From Heterobilharzia americana (Eukaryota > Platyhelminthes > Trematoda > Strigeidida > Schistosomatidae): a stretch of DNA of 64,000 bases. Below, one piece after another: positions 11,146-23,511 of the stretch. Below the pieces are notes generated by a model, which worked only from the letters and a program-made list of their open reading frames with translations, was not told where the DNA came from and made no database searches. The position numbers and the translations under genes are program-made. The stretch covers positions 48,765,491-48,829,490 of the forward strand of contig OX104130.1 of the NCBI GenBank assembly GCA_944470555.2, given 5' to 3'. How positions within the stretch are numbered: position 1 is the stretch's first letter; every line of letters starts with the position of its first letter.

Positions 11146-13904
11146 CTAATTGTAAATTACATCGGTACTTTCAATTCGATAGCGGTCATCATTAAATAGT
11201 AGTATCAGAAGTTGCTTGCCACTGCGCAATGCTCTGCAATCTGATTCGTCAGGCCGAACTTCTGAGTTCAGAAGAAATGGTATTCAGCTTGGATCTACCA
11301 GGATAGTAGTAAATGCAATGTCTTCCAATCATGTTAACTCACTCTTACTTGTTCCCTGTCTTCATTTGTTACCCCTATTTTTTACTCCTAATTCTCCGTT
11401 GCCGATCTATTCGCTGAAATTAACTATATTTCTATTACCATTGCTGCTATCATTATAATGTTCGTCTCAGTACACGCGTGGTTTCTTTGGGGATTTCCAA
11501 TCAACCCCTTTCCGAATGATGTAATCTACTCTCGGCTGATTCAGTTCCTGAATCAATATCATCATTATGGTTACTACCACTATTTTCTCCCTTTTAAGTT
11601 GACTTGTTAGATGTGTCACGTAGTGGAACTGTGGTATTTACTGGATTACTTTCCGGTCACAATTTGTTGTTGGAAGCCATATGAAGATAATTGCGTGACT
11701 TTAAGACATGCTTTTCTCACCTTAAATCCACATGATTCTTTATACTGGAATAGGGTCCAAATTAACAAATGATTATGTAATCAACCTTGGACTTATTCAA
11801 TTTGAACATCCACGTCTACATTCCGCATTTCCACTCGACCTATTAAAATTGTTCATTTCTATGTTGTTACACACGAATTGATGTCTCAGTCTACGTTATA
11901 CACATGTTCATGCCTATTCTCTACCACTGCCTAATGGTGTACATAACGAAGTATATAAAATATCCGGCTGACGAGTACTAATAAATTTATGGACTCATTG
12001 AATTTTACTTTGTTCTTATTCGTTGCCTGTGTTAAATTGGTATCGAGAAACGGATGTTTTTAGTGATTTCATTTTATTGAATGGCATACAAATTTTCAGA
12101 TATACATGCGACTAATGCTCAACCTGAGAGAAAACTCATGTAACTTATTCTACTCAGGAATCAGAGTCAGTTAGTATTCATCACTTTCACTCAGAAAGCT
12201 AACAAAAAGAAAGGGAATTACCCCGGAAACGTCTTTGTGTGTAATTGAAATAGTGTACCCTAATAAGTTCCAAACTCGTGAACAACGGTTTCGGAGCGCA
12301 TCAATGTTTTGCAATGTGTAAAGTTGTGAGCAAGAAAACTCCAAGCATTTACTGATATGCTGCATTGTAAGCGAAACTGAATTTCGATGTAACATATGGT
12401 GGATATTTAAACAGAATGGCTTTTCTGGGTAAGGATCTGTCCTATCAGCAATGACAAAAGCCTAAACTATCCATGCAAAGCCCTAGCCCTGACTGAAATA
12501 TGAAGAATACACAATTGGTTAACGATAAACTAGCTTACTGAGAAATAAAATACTTAACTTTAGATAAGACGGCAAAACCAAATAATAAATTACTTTAAGT
12601 AACTTGATAACCGATACCCGTTTGTCTAAAGCTAAAGGTCATTTGCTGATCAGTAGGTTATGTTAGACTCAAACTCGCCAGTATTTTCATCAACATAAGG
12701 CTAGCAACCAGAGCAGTAGTAGAGATTTTCAAATATTACTCGACAAATTAAGAACCTGAATGAAGAATGTTTTTAGAGGATATGAAGCACTGTAGAAATC
12801 ATAGAAGGCTGTGCAAATTAGTTTTACTGTCTGTTTAATTTTGTCAAACGGTTCGCTAACTAGTTAACAGAGGCTTTTGTGAGCTTCACTGGCTGTTTCT
12901 GCCATTATGTTGTCATAGTCAATCCAAATACATCTGAATGACAGTTATGTTAGAGTTTTATTTTCTCATAGTTCTTACTAATTAATGGAATAGATGAGTG
13001 ACAGAAATAAAATTTTTTGTCCATGAGGATTTTATTTCCTAAAATCAACAGACCGGTTGTCTCACCAATTATCAGCAATGTCTTCGAGATCGCATTCTGA
13101 TTACTGAAGTCTTTAAGAACTCATGCGGTCCATTCACTGACAAGATTTCTTCACTTTCTGTAATTTAGGTCATGTGACACGATGTTAAAAGTAGATAAGC
13201 TAAGGATCATCTATAAAGTAAACCACAGAGACTTCAGAAAATACCTCACCGAAAATAGTGGCCTAGGTTCTTTGCTTTCGCTTATGAGAACATCAACTAG
13301 CAGAGAAGCGTCACAACTTATATTCGCTCATATCTTTGTATGTAAATAATTATGAATATAAATGTTGAATGTCGGATACAGATAATACGAATAATGCCGA
13401 AGAGTTTCAGACATTGTGCGGGCCAGCCAAAATTCGTATGGATTCAGTGACAAAACTATGGTAATATCAACCAATCATGCACAAGGTTATCGAAACAAGC
13501 TACCAAACAATTTGTAAACAAATTCTCGTAACTAAAGTCTTATAGCATTTTAAGCTTAAAATATCATCTAGAATGACAACAAAAGATTCACGAATATGCT
13601 ATCGGGCTAAGAGAAACCAACATAAGCATCCTGAGGAAAAAGGAATTCTGCGTCATTTCGGAACCAGAAAAAGCTCTTTGGATAAACATATATATCCGAA
13701 AGTATTCCAGTCATCTTTCCTTATTGGCAATCACAAAACTCCGTGTACAAAGAGATATGTGTCAGTAATCAGTATAGACGGCCATCCCTGTATTTGATTG
13801 TATATTCTTCCTACTTAATTCAAGCTGGATCTAATTTCGTATCACCTTTCAATTACTTCTTTTGATAGACAGATGAACGCAAATTTGTGAAGACGGAGAG
13901 ATTA
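11146..13904. other. AT-rich DNA, no gene recognised
   Basis: No element or gene is recognised. A 74-codon plus-strand frame with a true ATG, 13573-13797, gives a basic, polar peptide without recognisable features and ends about 100 bases before the large inverted repeat. It is most likely a chance frame. Confidence 0.5.
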
Positions 13905-14397
13905 TGTTTCATCTGTGTATACAATCGTTGGTTTACACATAATTCATTCACTTCACATTAATATTAACTACACTTTATCTATTTCGTTATTCTAGACAGA
14001 TATTTAATGATGAAATGCATATCTATGTCATAATCTTGTTGATGAATTATGATGTTTATGGCAAAGTCACAAAATTTTATACTTAGTGTGCTTGAAGTTT
14101 TTTCCTAGAAATGTTGATATTCAGAACAATTTTTATTGTGTTCAATTTAAGTGGTGATATTGAGAAACCGTTTGTAGCATAAAATATCAGTTATGAACTT
14201 CAGGAAGATGACAAAAGAGAAAATTTTCTCCACAAAACACTTATCAACTGTCAGCTAGGTTTTTGTACTTGGACAGCCGAACTGATAATTGCGAGGTCAA
14301 AGACATAGGTTAAAGTGGTCAACTAGTGATAATTAGGCTACCTGGGCACAAAAACTTAGCTAGGTCAAAACTAGTCAATCGTAGTCAGAAAAGAAAT
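13905..14397 (+). repeat. Left arm of 493-bp inverted repeat
   Basis: This arm pairs with 14867-15359 along its whole length. Paired positions always sum to 29264, so there is no net gap between the arms, and I found no mismatch on reading both arms. The outermost paired bases are TGTTTCATC at 13905 and GATGAAACA ending at 15359. The arm is AT-rich and noncoding as far as can be seen. No target-site duplication was found outside it, so transposition is not shown. Confidence 0.95.
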
Positions 14398-14462
14398 ATC
14401 AGTTATGAACTTCAGGAAGATGACAAAAAAGAAAATTTTCTCCATAAAACATTCATCAACTA
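14395..14462 (+). repeat. Third, partial copy of an arm segment inside the loop
   Basis: About 68 bp directly after the left arm repeat the arm's own segment at 14182-14250 in direct orientation, with a few substitutions (for example AAAAAAG for AAAAGAG, CATAAA for CACAAA). It is therefore an older or more freely diverging duplicate than the two arms. It has no counterpart next to the right arm, so the loop is asymmetric. Confidence 0.88.
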
Positions 14463-14866
14463 ATTTTCAAACTCATATTTATAAGCTTGTATCAGTCGTT
14501 AATATGAGAAAGATAATTGAGCACTGTGATAGAATAAAATTCCATTTTAGTTGATTTATTAGATTTACCATGAAGTGGGACAGTAATGCCTAATGGATTA
14601 CGTTTAGGAAGTAGTTCACTGTCAACAGTCATATGCTTCATATATTTCCAATCCCCTTATCTCCTTTGTGATATGAGTAGTAGAGTTGTCCGTATACCTG
14701 AAAAAGGTGCTGAGTCGTTCCTGTGTTATGCATTAGGTATTGAGTCGATAAACAAATTCAGTTATCAATCTCTCCCTATATTCCGCTATTTTGAATTTAG
14801 AGATTCTCACTCTGCCCTATCCTATTGTGTTATTACATGCATAGCTTTGGGCGAGCTTTTTTCTAA
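14463..14866. other. Loop of the large inverted repeat
   Basis: The 404-bp remainder of the loop holds a diverged copy (about 14517-14612) of the element at 19343-19510; the clearest shared word is TTGAGCACTGTGATAGA. A 97-codon plus-strand frame with a true ATG (14586-14879) crosses into the right arm. It has no recognisable domain and is probably a chance frame. Confidence 0.6.
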
Positions 14867-15359
14867 ATTTCTTTTCTGACTACGATTGACTAGTTTTGAC
14901 CTAGCTAAGTTTTTGTGCCCAGGTAGCCTAATTATCACTAGTTGACCACTTTAACCTATGTCTTTGACCTCGCAATTATCAGTTCGGCTGTCCAAGTACA
15001 AAAACCTAGCTGACAGTTGATAAGTGTTTTGTGGAGAAAATTTTCTCTTTTGTCATCTTCCTGAAGTTCATAACTGATATTTTATGCTACAAACGGTTTC
15101 TCAATATCACCACTTAAATTGAACACAATAAAAATTGTTCTGAATATCAACATTTCTAGGAAAAAACTTCAAGCACACTAAGTATAAAATTTTGTGACTT
15201 TGCCATAAACATCATAATTCATCAACAAGATTATGACATAGATATGCATTTCATCATTAAATATCTGTCTAGAATAACGAAATAGATAAAGTGTAGTTAA
15301 TATTAATGTGAAGTGAATGAATTATGTGTAAACCAACGATTGTATACACAGATGAAACA
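14867..15359 (-). repeat. Right arm of 493-bp inverted repeat
   Basis: Reverse complement of 13905-14397. With the loop it forms a 1455-bp structure. A transcript across it could fold into a hairpin of nearly 500 base pairs. The apparent identity of the arms implies a recent origin, ongoing gene conversion, or an assembly artefact. Confidence 0.95.
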
Positions 15360-18300
15360 ACGAATAAAATTAAGACATCGTGAGATATTGTAGGTAGTAA
15401 AAGTAAGAAACGCTATCACGGCCAATATCCATCTTTAAACACACTACTTCACAGCCTGAGTCGTTAGGAATCACTTTTCTCGATTTGCACGTTTTGCCAG
15501 TCAGATAAGAATGATCTGAATATTGTTTCACTCGTTTAAAGTCATTTTTTTTAGCGATATACTCGGACAAACCTGGCTAGCAAAGTGAAATTTTTCATGT
15601 CAGCTAAATCGCCTTTCGTCAAAGATCACACTTTGTGATCTTGTGTCTAAAGTTTCCAAAGAAAAATAATAACACCACAGCCAAACAGTTCAAAAACTAA
15701 CCAGCTTTTATAAGTACCAAAATACACCGAAAAATCTGTCAGAAATTTGTATATCAACTATTCATTCTTCATATTCTTCAAGTGTAAAGTTTGTCATATA
15801 GCTTTCACGGCAAGAGGTCATATTAGAATTAGTTTGATCATATAGGGTTAGCCAACCGTAGAAAAATCACTGGTAATGAATTCGCCATATTTGTCTGAAA
15901 ACGGGGAATATGCCTATGTGGACTTTTTTGTTTGTCAAAATTTCATTCTTTCCTCTCTGATATTCATTATTGCTTTTATTCAGTTTCAGCTGTAGTAAGC
16001 CAAAACATCCTTGCAATAAGTACACATGAGCAATAGACAATTGTCCATTGATACCGGCGCCAGAATAATTTTGAAACAAATTAGCTAATCTATATGTATA
16101 TTGGGGCATCGTGATATGACAGTATGCAGCATAACAATCATGTATTTTTCTTTATTTGACTAGCGAACAGTTTTTTTACTCTTTTTATAATATTCAAACG
16201 CGGTTGCTGTCAGCCCTGAATTGATGGTAAATTTGATCCCTCAAGAAAGGGATGAATAAGGATGACCTAAAAATTGTGTCTCACGTTAACTTCTATCTGC
16301 TCATCAAACGGAAAAAAGATCTACATTAAAGGAATGAATTGTTATCGAAGACTCACTGACTGACCAACATTCAGGTGTTCTTTTCTAACTGAAGGACAGA
16401 GGAAGATATAAAGCATTCTTCTGATTTTTGACAGAGAAAAAACTTTTGATCATTGTTTCAAAAGTCTTATTTTAAAACAGACAATATCTTTAAAAATTTC
16501 TTTTATTTTTTAAAATTAAGAATTCTTCTGTGTCTCGATTTGATTCATAATACCTGAAAAGCATTCAGTAAAATTAGGCTCCTAGAACAGAAGAAATAGG
16601 TTCTTAAATAATGTTACTGACTACTTGAATTCGCCATAAGAATTCATGACAAGCTTGTGGAAGTAGTCTTATAAGCTTTCAGCTGCAAAAACTCAAACTA
16701 ACATGACCTTAGTTTCCAAAAACCTACTACTGCCCATTACAGATTCTGACTTCACATCCATTGATCTGATGATAAAAAGGTACTCATAATGCAAAATCTT
16801 CATCATCACTATATAGTAAATAGTTTATGAAGACTGTACAAAGCATAATTTTCAAATCTCCTTTTCAATACTCAGTGTAATCAGTATCAGAACACCAAGT
16901 ATATCTGAACTTTTATGACAAGGGTCAAAGTACGACCTCTCTGGGCAGTTTATCACTAATAGAAGGTGAGGAGGGTTCTCAGATCGACTCCAGTCTGAAC
17001 AATGCTTCGGCTTTGAAAATTTTGTTAAACTCTTCATGAAACTATTAGGCAGATAAGACATCGCAGGCTGTTTTATAAGCATTATATGTGATAATAAATC
17101 CTGGTAAACATAAATTTATAAATATCTCATCTTGTGTATTATTCACTCTAGAATGAATACAGTGATAACTGAATGTCTACCTTGAAGAGCTTGTTATTGA
17201 TCAAGAATTTACTAATTACCATGTCTACACTAACATTTAAATCGCAAGAGATTTGGCATGGCTTAGATTTCAATATGATTAATTTTGCCTACGACTCAAC
17301 CTATTGATGAATTCTGATGTTTCAATCAAAAGCTATGTTCACACTTTATTTGGGACTCCATCGAATCTCTATAATATGTGACAGTAAGAATTTGAAATGT
17401 CTTTAGCATTGGGACATACTCCGTCAACAAACTGAGTGTCTGGGTGTAATTCCATTGCTTAAACGAATGCCGACAATTGCCTCTCTTTCAAATCAGTTTT
17501 AACTTGGCTAGTGTGATAATCATAATAATAAATTTCAAACATTTTCAGTAAAATTTCAGTTTTCATCCCGGTTATTAGGAAAACAATATATGTCTACTTT
17601 GACTAGTGACAGAACTGAAAAATCTTGTTCAGCGAAAACCTAAAAAATACATTTTATCCTTAAGATTCGTTTAGGAATTGTTCCATCCAGTATTCGTTCT
17701 TATTCTCAACAAAAACTTGTTAAACATGAAATGTCGAGTAAGGGGATTCGCTAGAAATTACTTTGGGGTCGGTATTATGCAGTGTCTTTGACTCTGAGGC
17801 ATTGGTATATCCTAAATCAATATTAGGTTGAATTCATGATTTCAATACTTTTTCAGACTGAAATTTATGAAACGTTTGGTGGTCGCCCCTTATTCAGTTT
17901 ACAACTGAAGTTATCAACATCATGAGCTACTTAGTTCCAACTGTTGGAATGCAGCATCTTCCACATATTGACACATTTTGTGCACAAGTGGAAATTCTAT
18001 ACGAAAACTTAATGCTTCTCTTTACTGTTTGGGGAAATAACGCGTATATCACCTGAGACTCTGACACTAAGATGGATATTCATAAGAGAAAAAAGCGAAC
18101 TGTTTATACATCTGTCGCCTCTGATTCTCGATTATACTTGTGCAGAGTGAAAAGAATGACAAAGATTACTCTACTGCAGTTTCTTTAAATTGGATATCAT
18201 ATTTATTTTGCAAAAAACGAAGTGATTAGTAATCTTTTGCTTTGACAAGTTTACAGTAAAACTGAAAGTTTTTCTTTGATTAGTGTACGTGGAGAATTCG

Positions 18301-19342
18301 AGCGTTGTGGGACAGTGAAATCCAATATTACATTAGTCAGTTTGATGTAGTCCATAGTGACATAGTATAATTTACTATATGATTTTTCGAGCACCATTAG
18401 TTGCTCAAGTTCACATTAAAGTAATTACAACTTCCCACTGTTTATTATTCTTTGATTTGATTTGTAATAAAATGTTTCCTTTTACACGTGTTAGGCCTAA
18501 AATCGATGAACACTGGGTCAGTTATTAACCTGTTTCTCCACTTACCCTCATTAGTCTTTGGGTGAATTACTCTGTCTTACCTTACTATATTGTTGTATGT
18601 TGTCATAAGCAGAGCCATAGCTGAGTTCTTCTCTGGGCTGCTCAACTTAGTGAGGTTCGTCAATTTAAGCGTAACTCGGTTTCTGCGTTCTACCGACCTG
18701 ACTGACCCCAAACGGCTACTTTAACTTATCTACTAAACCTCAAAGTTATGACAGTTTAATTTGCTAATTAAATTATTTTGTCTAGTTAATTCAACAAAAT
18801 CCTTAAGTAAGTTGCTTAACAATGAGAGTAACTGTATGTTTGCGTTTAATCGTAATCCCAGGCTTGTCGAAAATCCAACGGAAGCTTTCTGATATCTCTT
18901 CTTTAAATGCCAAAGCACTAAAGGACGTGGATTTTCTTTCTTCGAGTTATAACCGTTACTGACACCACATTTTTTCCATTCTTGTACTTCCTTACATATT
19001 CACGAATATATTTTTAGAGGGCAGTTGTAAAAAAGTAAAGCCTGTACTATGTATTCCATCGCCACATCCAAACCTATCTTACTGAATAGACTCCTCGCTT
19101 AATAACTTAACTATTTTAATGAGCCTACCTCTGATGATTTGAGATACGATGACTCAACAGCTAGATATCCACTGGAATACGTTAGTTTTCTGTGGATACT
19201 GGTCCTCAAATCACCGTTTAGTCTTCGTTTCCGTTTGCAGTATGACCAAACTAATTCTCTATGTTCATGTACGATCTAGTAATCTCCTTTTCTGTTCTAA
19301 TTTGAAAACAATAAATGTGTCGTCGACATATAAAAGTAAAAC
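15360..19342. other. AT-rich DNA, no gene recognised
   Basis: About 4 kb without a recognisable gene or repeat. A less AT-rich patch at 18510-18720 may be an old repeat, but it has no counterpart in the window. Confidence 0.5.
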
Positions 19343-19510
19343 TTGAGCACTGTGATAGATTATAATTTCATTTCATTCTGTTTATTCGGAATATCACACA
19401 GTGAAATAGTATTATTTAGTGGATAACGTTTCAGACAAATTATATGAATGTGGACAATAAATTTTGTCCCGAAACGTTATCCAATAAATGATACTGCTTC
19501 ACTGTGACAA
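19343..19510. repeat. Small element with 36-bp terminal-type inverted repeats
   Basis: CACAGTGAAATAGTATTATT at about 19399 continues to GGATAACGTTTC. It is mirrored by GAAACGTTATCC at about 19474-19485 running to TTCACTGTG. The two 36-base arms differ at about four positions and are separated by about 40 bp. Upstream, TTGAGCACTGTGATAGA is shared with 14517-14533, where a more diverged copy of the same unit lies. At least two copies in the window show that it is a dispersed repeat. It might be a miniature inverted-repeat element or a terminal piece of a larger element. No coding sequence or target duplication was seen. Confidence 0.7.
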
Positions 19511-20687
19511 TTTGATAGACAGACTAAAAGTCTCATCTCCATCATATTTTATGGATGGAAGTAAATATTTTAAGAACTACGCGCTGCCGTAAAAATAGAT
19601 ATCATAACTAGGGAAACTAGTGATCTCATTGCTACTGTTTATACTTGTTAATGTATTTCATCCTAAATTTTGAAACTGTTGAGTTGAGATATAATTCAAC
19701 TCTTAGCATGAGGTCTTCACTCTATTCCCTAGTTCTATGATTGAACTGGGGATGCTATTTACATTAAAACCATAGGTATATAGTCTTATATTTTATACTT
19801 TGAAAATGCACACACATTATGGCTTTTTTGTAGTTTTTCAATCGATAATGATGACGTGTTATTTAGGATTTTTTGACATTAACATCAGACAAATTCAAGA
19901 GGGGCTACCGAAAAAAGAAATGAAAATGTGACAAATTTACTGATGTATATTTACATTCGTATTCATAACCATCTATGCTCAGATGAGCATTGTTGTGTAG
20001 TCTAGTGAAATTACCTATAAAATAGTTCATGCTGCAAAGTATACTGGTCATAAAATTTTCAAAATATCGTCCCTGAAACACACTTTTGTTGCATAGGTTT
20101 ACCTATTCCGAGATAATTTACTTATCTCTTGAGATATGCTTCGTTTCAGTACGTGACCTATAAAGACGAAATCAGTGCCACACATGAGACCAAAATCTGA
20201 AAATTTGACGCCATTTGAATTCAGTTTCTAACCTCTGAAAAAGAATATTCTGTAAAAAAGAGAAAAATTTAAACTGAATTTTCAGCAAATAATATTTTGT
20301 TATGACAGATGTGGCAATTAAAACTTACGTCAATACTCAAGGTCCCTATATATGGAAATGGAAAGACAATGTATGATTGAAACTCCTGCTAAATGTCATT
20401 AGAACTAAGAGATCACAATTTACAAACTTAAAGATAAAAAATATATGGGGATATGCTGCCAGAGTTTAATTTTAACAGTTCAACTTTTGATAACTTTGAG
20501 ACGCGAAACGCAAGTTGACTGTCAGTACATTTCAGGGGACCACAAAACACCAAATAATAAATACTATTTCTCGAAGGTGGTCAAAATTGCTACATAGTTC
20601 AGTATAGGCAGAGATAACCTGGTTAACTAGTTATTCATATTTTGCAGAGACTTATTATACAAATATGGTAATATCAATAAAGGTAAG
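19511..20687. other. AT-rich DNA upstream of RTE copy 3
   Basis: No gene is recognised. The only structured piece is CCTGGTTAACTAGTT at 20618-20632, which is the exact reverse complement of 23764-23778 in the 5' end of the RTE copy inserted just to the right. Confidence 0.5.
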
Positions 20688-20700
20688 TGGATGATATTTA
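20688..20700. repeat. Target-site duplication, left
   Basis: TGGATGATATTTA occurs here and at 23785-23797, immediately flanking RTE copy 3. It is 13 bp and an exact match, as expected for insertion by target-primed reverse transcription. Confidence 0.93.
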
Positions 20701-20703
20701 TTA

Positions 20704-21300
20704 TTAGTCCCTTGGGTTCCTAATGGAACATAGGGCTTCACTAGCACGTCTCCATTCCACTCTGTCCTCTGAAACTTTTTCAACCTGGCTCCACGACAGC
20801 ACACAAGCTCTCATTTCCTCCTCGCACGATCTCCTCCATGTCACCCTCGCCTCGGACGCCCAACTCGTCGCTTCCCATGGGGATTCCATTAGAGGGCCTG
20901 GCGCATGATGTCCCCAGTCGACCTTCTCAGTGTATGCCCGACCCAATCCATCTCCACTTCCTTCCAGTGCATATGTGTTGGGTGACAGGTTCTTGGTTGG
21001 TACGTTCCCAGAGTTCCTTGTTGCTTATTCTTATTATTCTGGCCATCTGATCTTCAGTAGCGAGCCAGCGTAAGCAGTTGTTGATGAATGTCTGCAGTTT
21101 ATTGGAAATCCCTTTCGTAACGCATCAAGTCTCTGAACCATACAGAAGCACTGACTTGACTGACATTGGTGTTGAAAATCCGGATCTTGTTCACGCTTTA
21201 TGCTGAGTGCAGAAGATCTCCACACTGGTTTCAGGTTGATGAACGCCTGTTTTGCTTTTCCGATCCTGGTTGGCTTTAACGTCTTTGTTTGTGCCACCTG
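20704..21300 (-). pseudogene. RTE post-RT and C-terminal region of copy 3
   Basis: Two frames cover this part. The upstream one (21297-21034) carries KAKQAFINLKPVWRSSALSI and ends in LLKIRWPE, matching the RTE block KARxAFxxLKxxW ... LKIRWPE. The downstream one (20946-20704) carries RVTWRRSCEEEMRACVLSW, then DRVEWRRASEALCSIR, and ends at NPRD-stop, the clade's C-terminus. The block that should read SVLLYGSETW is shifted: SSQCFCMVQRLDALRKG is read instead, showing a frameshift. The same end sequence occurs in copies 1, 2, 4 and 6 and serves as the family's 3' marker. Confidence 0.88.
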
Positions 21301-21435
21301 TGGTTGAAACAGTGCTTCATAGATAGGTGGAGGAGGTTACTTCCTTCAAGTTTCTTCCGTTGGTGGTGATTGGAGTTTGTTGTTGTTGTTGGAGTTGTTG
21401 GTGCGGTATCTTCATCACCTCTGTCTTCTCTAAGT

Positions 21436-22368
21436 TCATTTGAAGTCCCATCTTCGCTGCCTCGCCTCTTCTGTCAACTTGTTAGTTTTCGCCTGTAGAT
21501 CATCAAGTTTGTATGACATCAGACACAAGTCATCGTTGGCGAAATCCAGATCTTCTAGGTTCTTTTCTGCAGTCCAGCATATCCCCATCTCCCCGCTTCC
21601 CACTGTTTGCTGCATGATCCAGTTGACCACAATCAGGAATATCATGGGTGATAGTGGACAGCCTTGTTTCACTCCTGTTTTCACTTCACTTCAAAAGCAT
21701 CACTGAGCTTCCCATTGTGAATTACATGGCACGTGGCTTCTTTATGTAGTTGTTGAATGAGGCTGATAAAGGTTTGCGGTACTTCGTAGTAGTGAAACAG
21801 TTTCCAAATTACTTCTCGGTCGACGCTGTCAAAGGCCTTCCCGAAGTCGATAAAGTTGAGGTGTAGAGTTGACTGCCGTTCTGTGCTCTGTTTTATGATG
21901 ATGCGAAGCGTTGCAATTTGGTCTGCACATGATTTGTACTTCCTGAATCCAGCCAGCCCGTCCCGGTAGTAGTTTTGAATTCTGCGCATATCTTAGCTTC
22001 TCCATAATGATGCGGCTTAATATTTTGCTTGGTGTGGACAGGAGAGTGATTCGGTGCCAGTTCTTGCAAACACTGAGGTCTCCCTTCTTCGGCAGTTTGA
22101 CAAGGCAACCCTTCTTCCAATCGCCAGGTACCTTCTCTTCCTTCCATACCTTCTGCAATAGTGGTGTGAGTATGTCCGCTGTTGTCTCTGCGTCTGTTCT
22201 TAGTGCTTGTGGCGGGATCCCATCTGGTCCTGCTGCTTTCCTGCATTTCAGTAGTTTTATGTCGCTCAGGACTTCCATTTTTGTTGGAGGATTTGTGTTC
22301 CATTGTAGTCCTATGGCTGCATGTGGTACTTCTGGATGAAGTGCAGGAGATGGTGGTGGTCGATTCAA
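21436..22368 (-). pseudogene. RTE reverse transcriptase domain of copy 3
   Basis: The RT domain is spread over three frames. Frame one (22368-21829) gives the fingers: CRKAAGPDGIPPQAL, then WKKGCLVKLPKKGDLSVC and ITLLSTPSKILSRIIMEKL. Frame two (21989-21681) gives DQIATLRIII and motif A as FIDFGKAFDSVDREVIWKL. Frame three (21684-21436) gives motif B as GVKQGCPLSPMIF and motif C as DFANDDLCLM. Motif A keeps its aspartate. Motif C has one extra residue (FANDD instead of F/YADD), so the catalytic pair is displaced. The domain order is normal and length is near standard. At least two frameshifts make it a pseudogene. Confidence 0.92.
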
Positions 22369-22770
22369 GAGCTTCTTGAAGTGATCAGCCTATCGTTTCC
22401 TTTGTTTCTTCTCTTTGGTAATTAGATTTCTTTCATCATCTTTTATTGGTTTCGTCTGCGTTGATCTCCTCCCAGATAGCAACCTGGTTATTTGATACAA
22501 TGTTGTCAGGTCTCTATCTCACCTACCTGCAGCCTCTTCTGCCCCATTTCCATCCTCCTCTACTCTATCAGCTTCTTTGTGTTCGTCGAGATCCATTCTT
22601 CTTTCTTCTCCCTTCCTAATACGGTTATGCACGTTTCTTTCCACATCTCTTTCAAATACTTCCAGTGTACATCCACACAGGTTTCTTCAGAGATGTCCCT
22701 TGATATCTCCTATTTTGTCTTGATGGCTGACTGACGTGAAGATTTCCTTTGTAGTTTCATCCTTCAGTTT

Positions 22771-23511
22771 CTAAGTGCTGTACTTGAACTGCGGTCTATC
22801 ACCACCTTCTTTGAAGGCTTTTAACTCGATTTGGAAGGTTCCTTGCACTAGATAGTGGTCTGAACCTACATCTTCTCCCATTCTTGACCTTGTGTCAATT
22901 AGGCTGGCTGCGTCCCCATTTTCTTGAGATTGAGATAAAGTCGATCTGGTTTTTAGTCTGTCCCGCTGTCTGGTGAAATTAATGTCGCTGGCTTTGTGGA
23001 TATCCTTGTGCTTGAACACACTGCCTGACTCCAATCACCAAATCGTTGAATGCACAGGATTCTGCAAACAATTCCCCATTCTCGTTCATCACCTCACGGA
23101 GAGCTTCTCGACCCATGATTAGTTCTCTTCCTGTATTGTCCGCTCCCAATTTTGCATTCATGTCGCCCATTAGAATTTTGAGATCGCCAGCTGAAGTCTT
23201 GCCAGTGTTGATTGAAGTTGTCTGTAGAATTCCTCCTTCTTCTCTTGCTCTGCATTATTTGTAGGTGCATAGCGTAGCATTGTATGATTGTGACCTTCCT
23301 TCCTTTTGAGTTGAATCCATCTTGGTGTCATGATGCTGATCCTGAAGGAGATTGGTTCTTACTGCATGAGGGCCTTCGATGCTGTTGGGAGAGGGACATC
23401 ATGATAGCCACTTCAAAACTTAGTGTGCTCGTGGTTGTCGTTTGTGTGACAATGTCGGAGTAGATTATTGAATCCCCAGTTGACAGTGTTGAGAGTCCAC
23501 TCCCATTCCAT
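22771..23511 (-). pseudogene. RTE AP-like endonuclease region of copy 3
   Basis: The N-terminal block (TWNVRTM and LGIC-E-SRW in related elements) is missing through a 98-bp deletion whose ends share ATGGAATG (junction at 23504-23511). What remains includes the MGDMNAKLGADNTGRE motif (23170 leftward), which corresponds to the GDxNA catalytic motif of AP-like endonucleases. It continues through FAESCAFNDLVIG, shifts frame near 23030, then reads KHKDIHKAS, IDTRSRMGEDVGSDHYLV. GSDH, the catalytic aspartate-histidine pair of the fold, is at about 22866-22855. The endonuclease would nick target DNA to prime reverse transcription; here it is broken. Confidence 0.9.

Noticed and set aside
14586..14879. 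97-codon frame in the loop of the large inverted repeat as a cargo gene
   Set aside because: No recognisable domain; its start lies in a dispersed-repeat copy and its end in the right arm, so it is most likely a chance frame.
18510..18720. Possible LTR or old repeat
   Set aside because: Only its base composition stands out; no terminal motifs, duplications or second copy in the window.
21893..22303. 136-codon minus-strand frame overlapping RTE RT
   Set aside because: It is an off-frame reading of the RT fingers; the neighbouring frame carries the conserved RT motifs.
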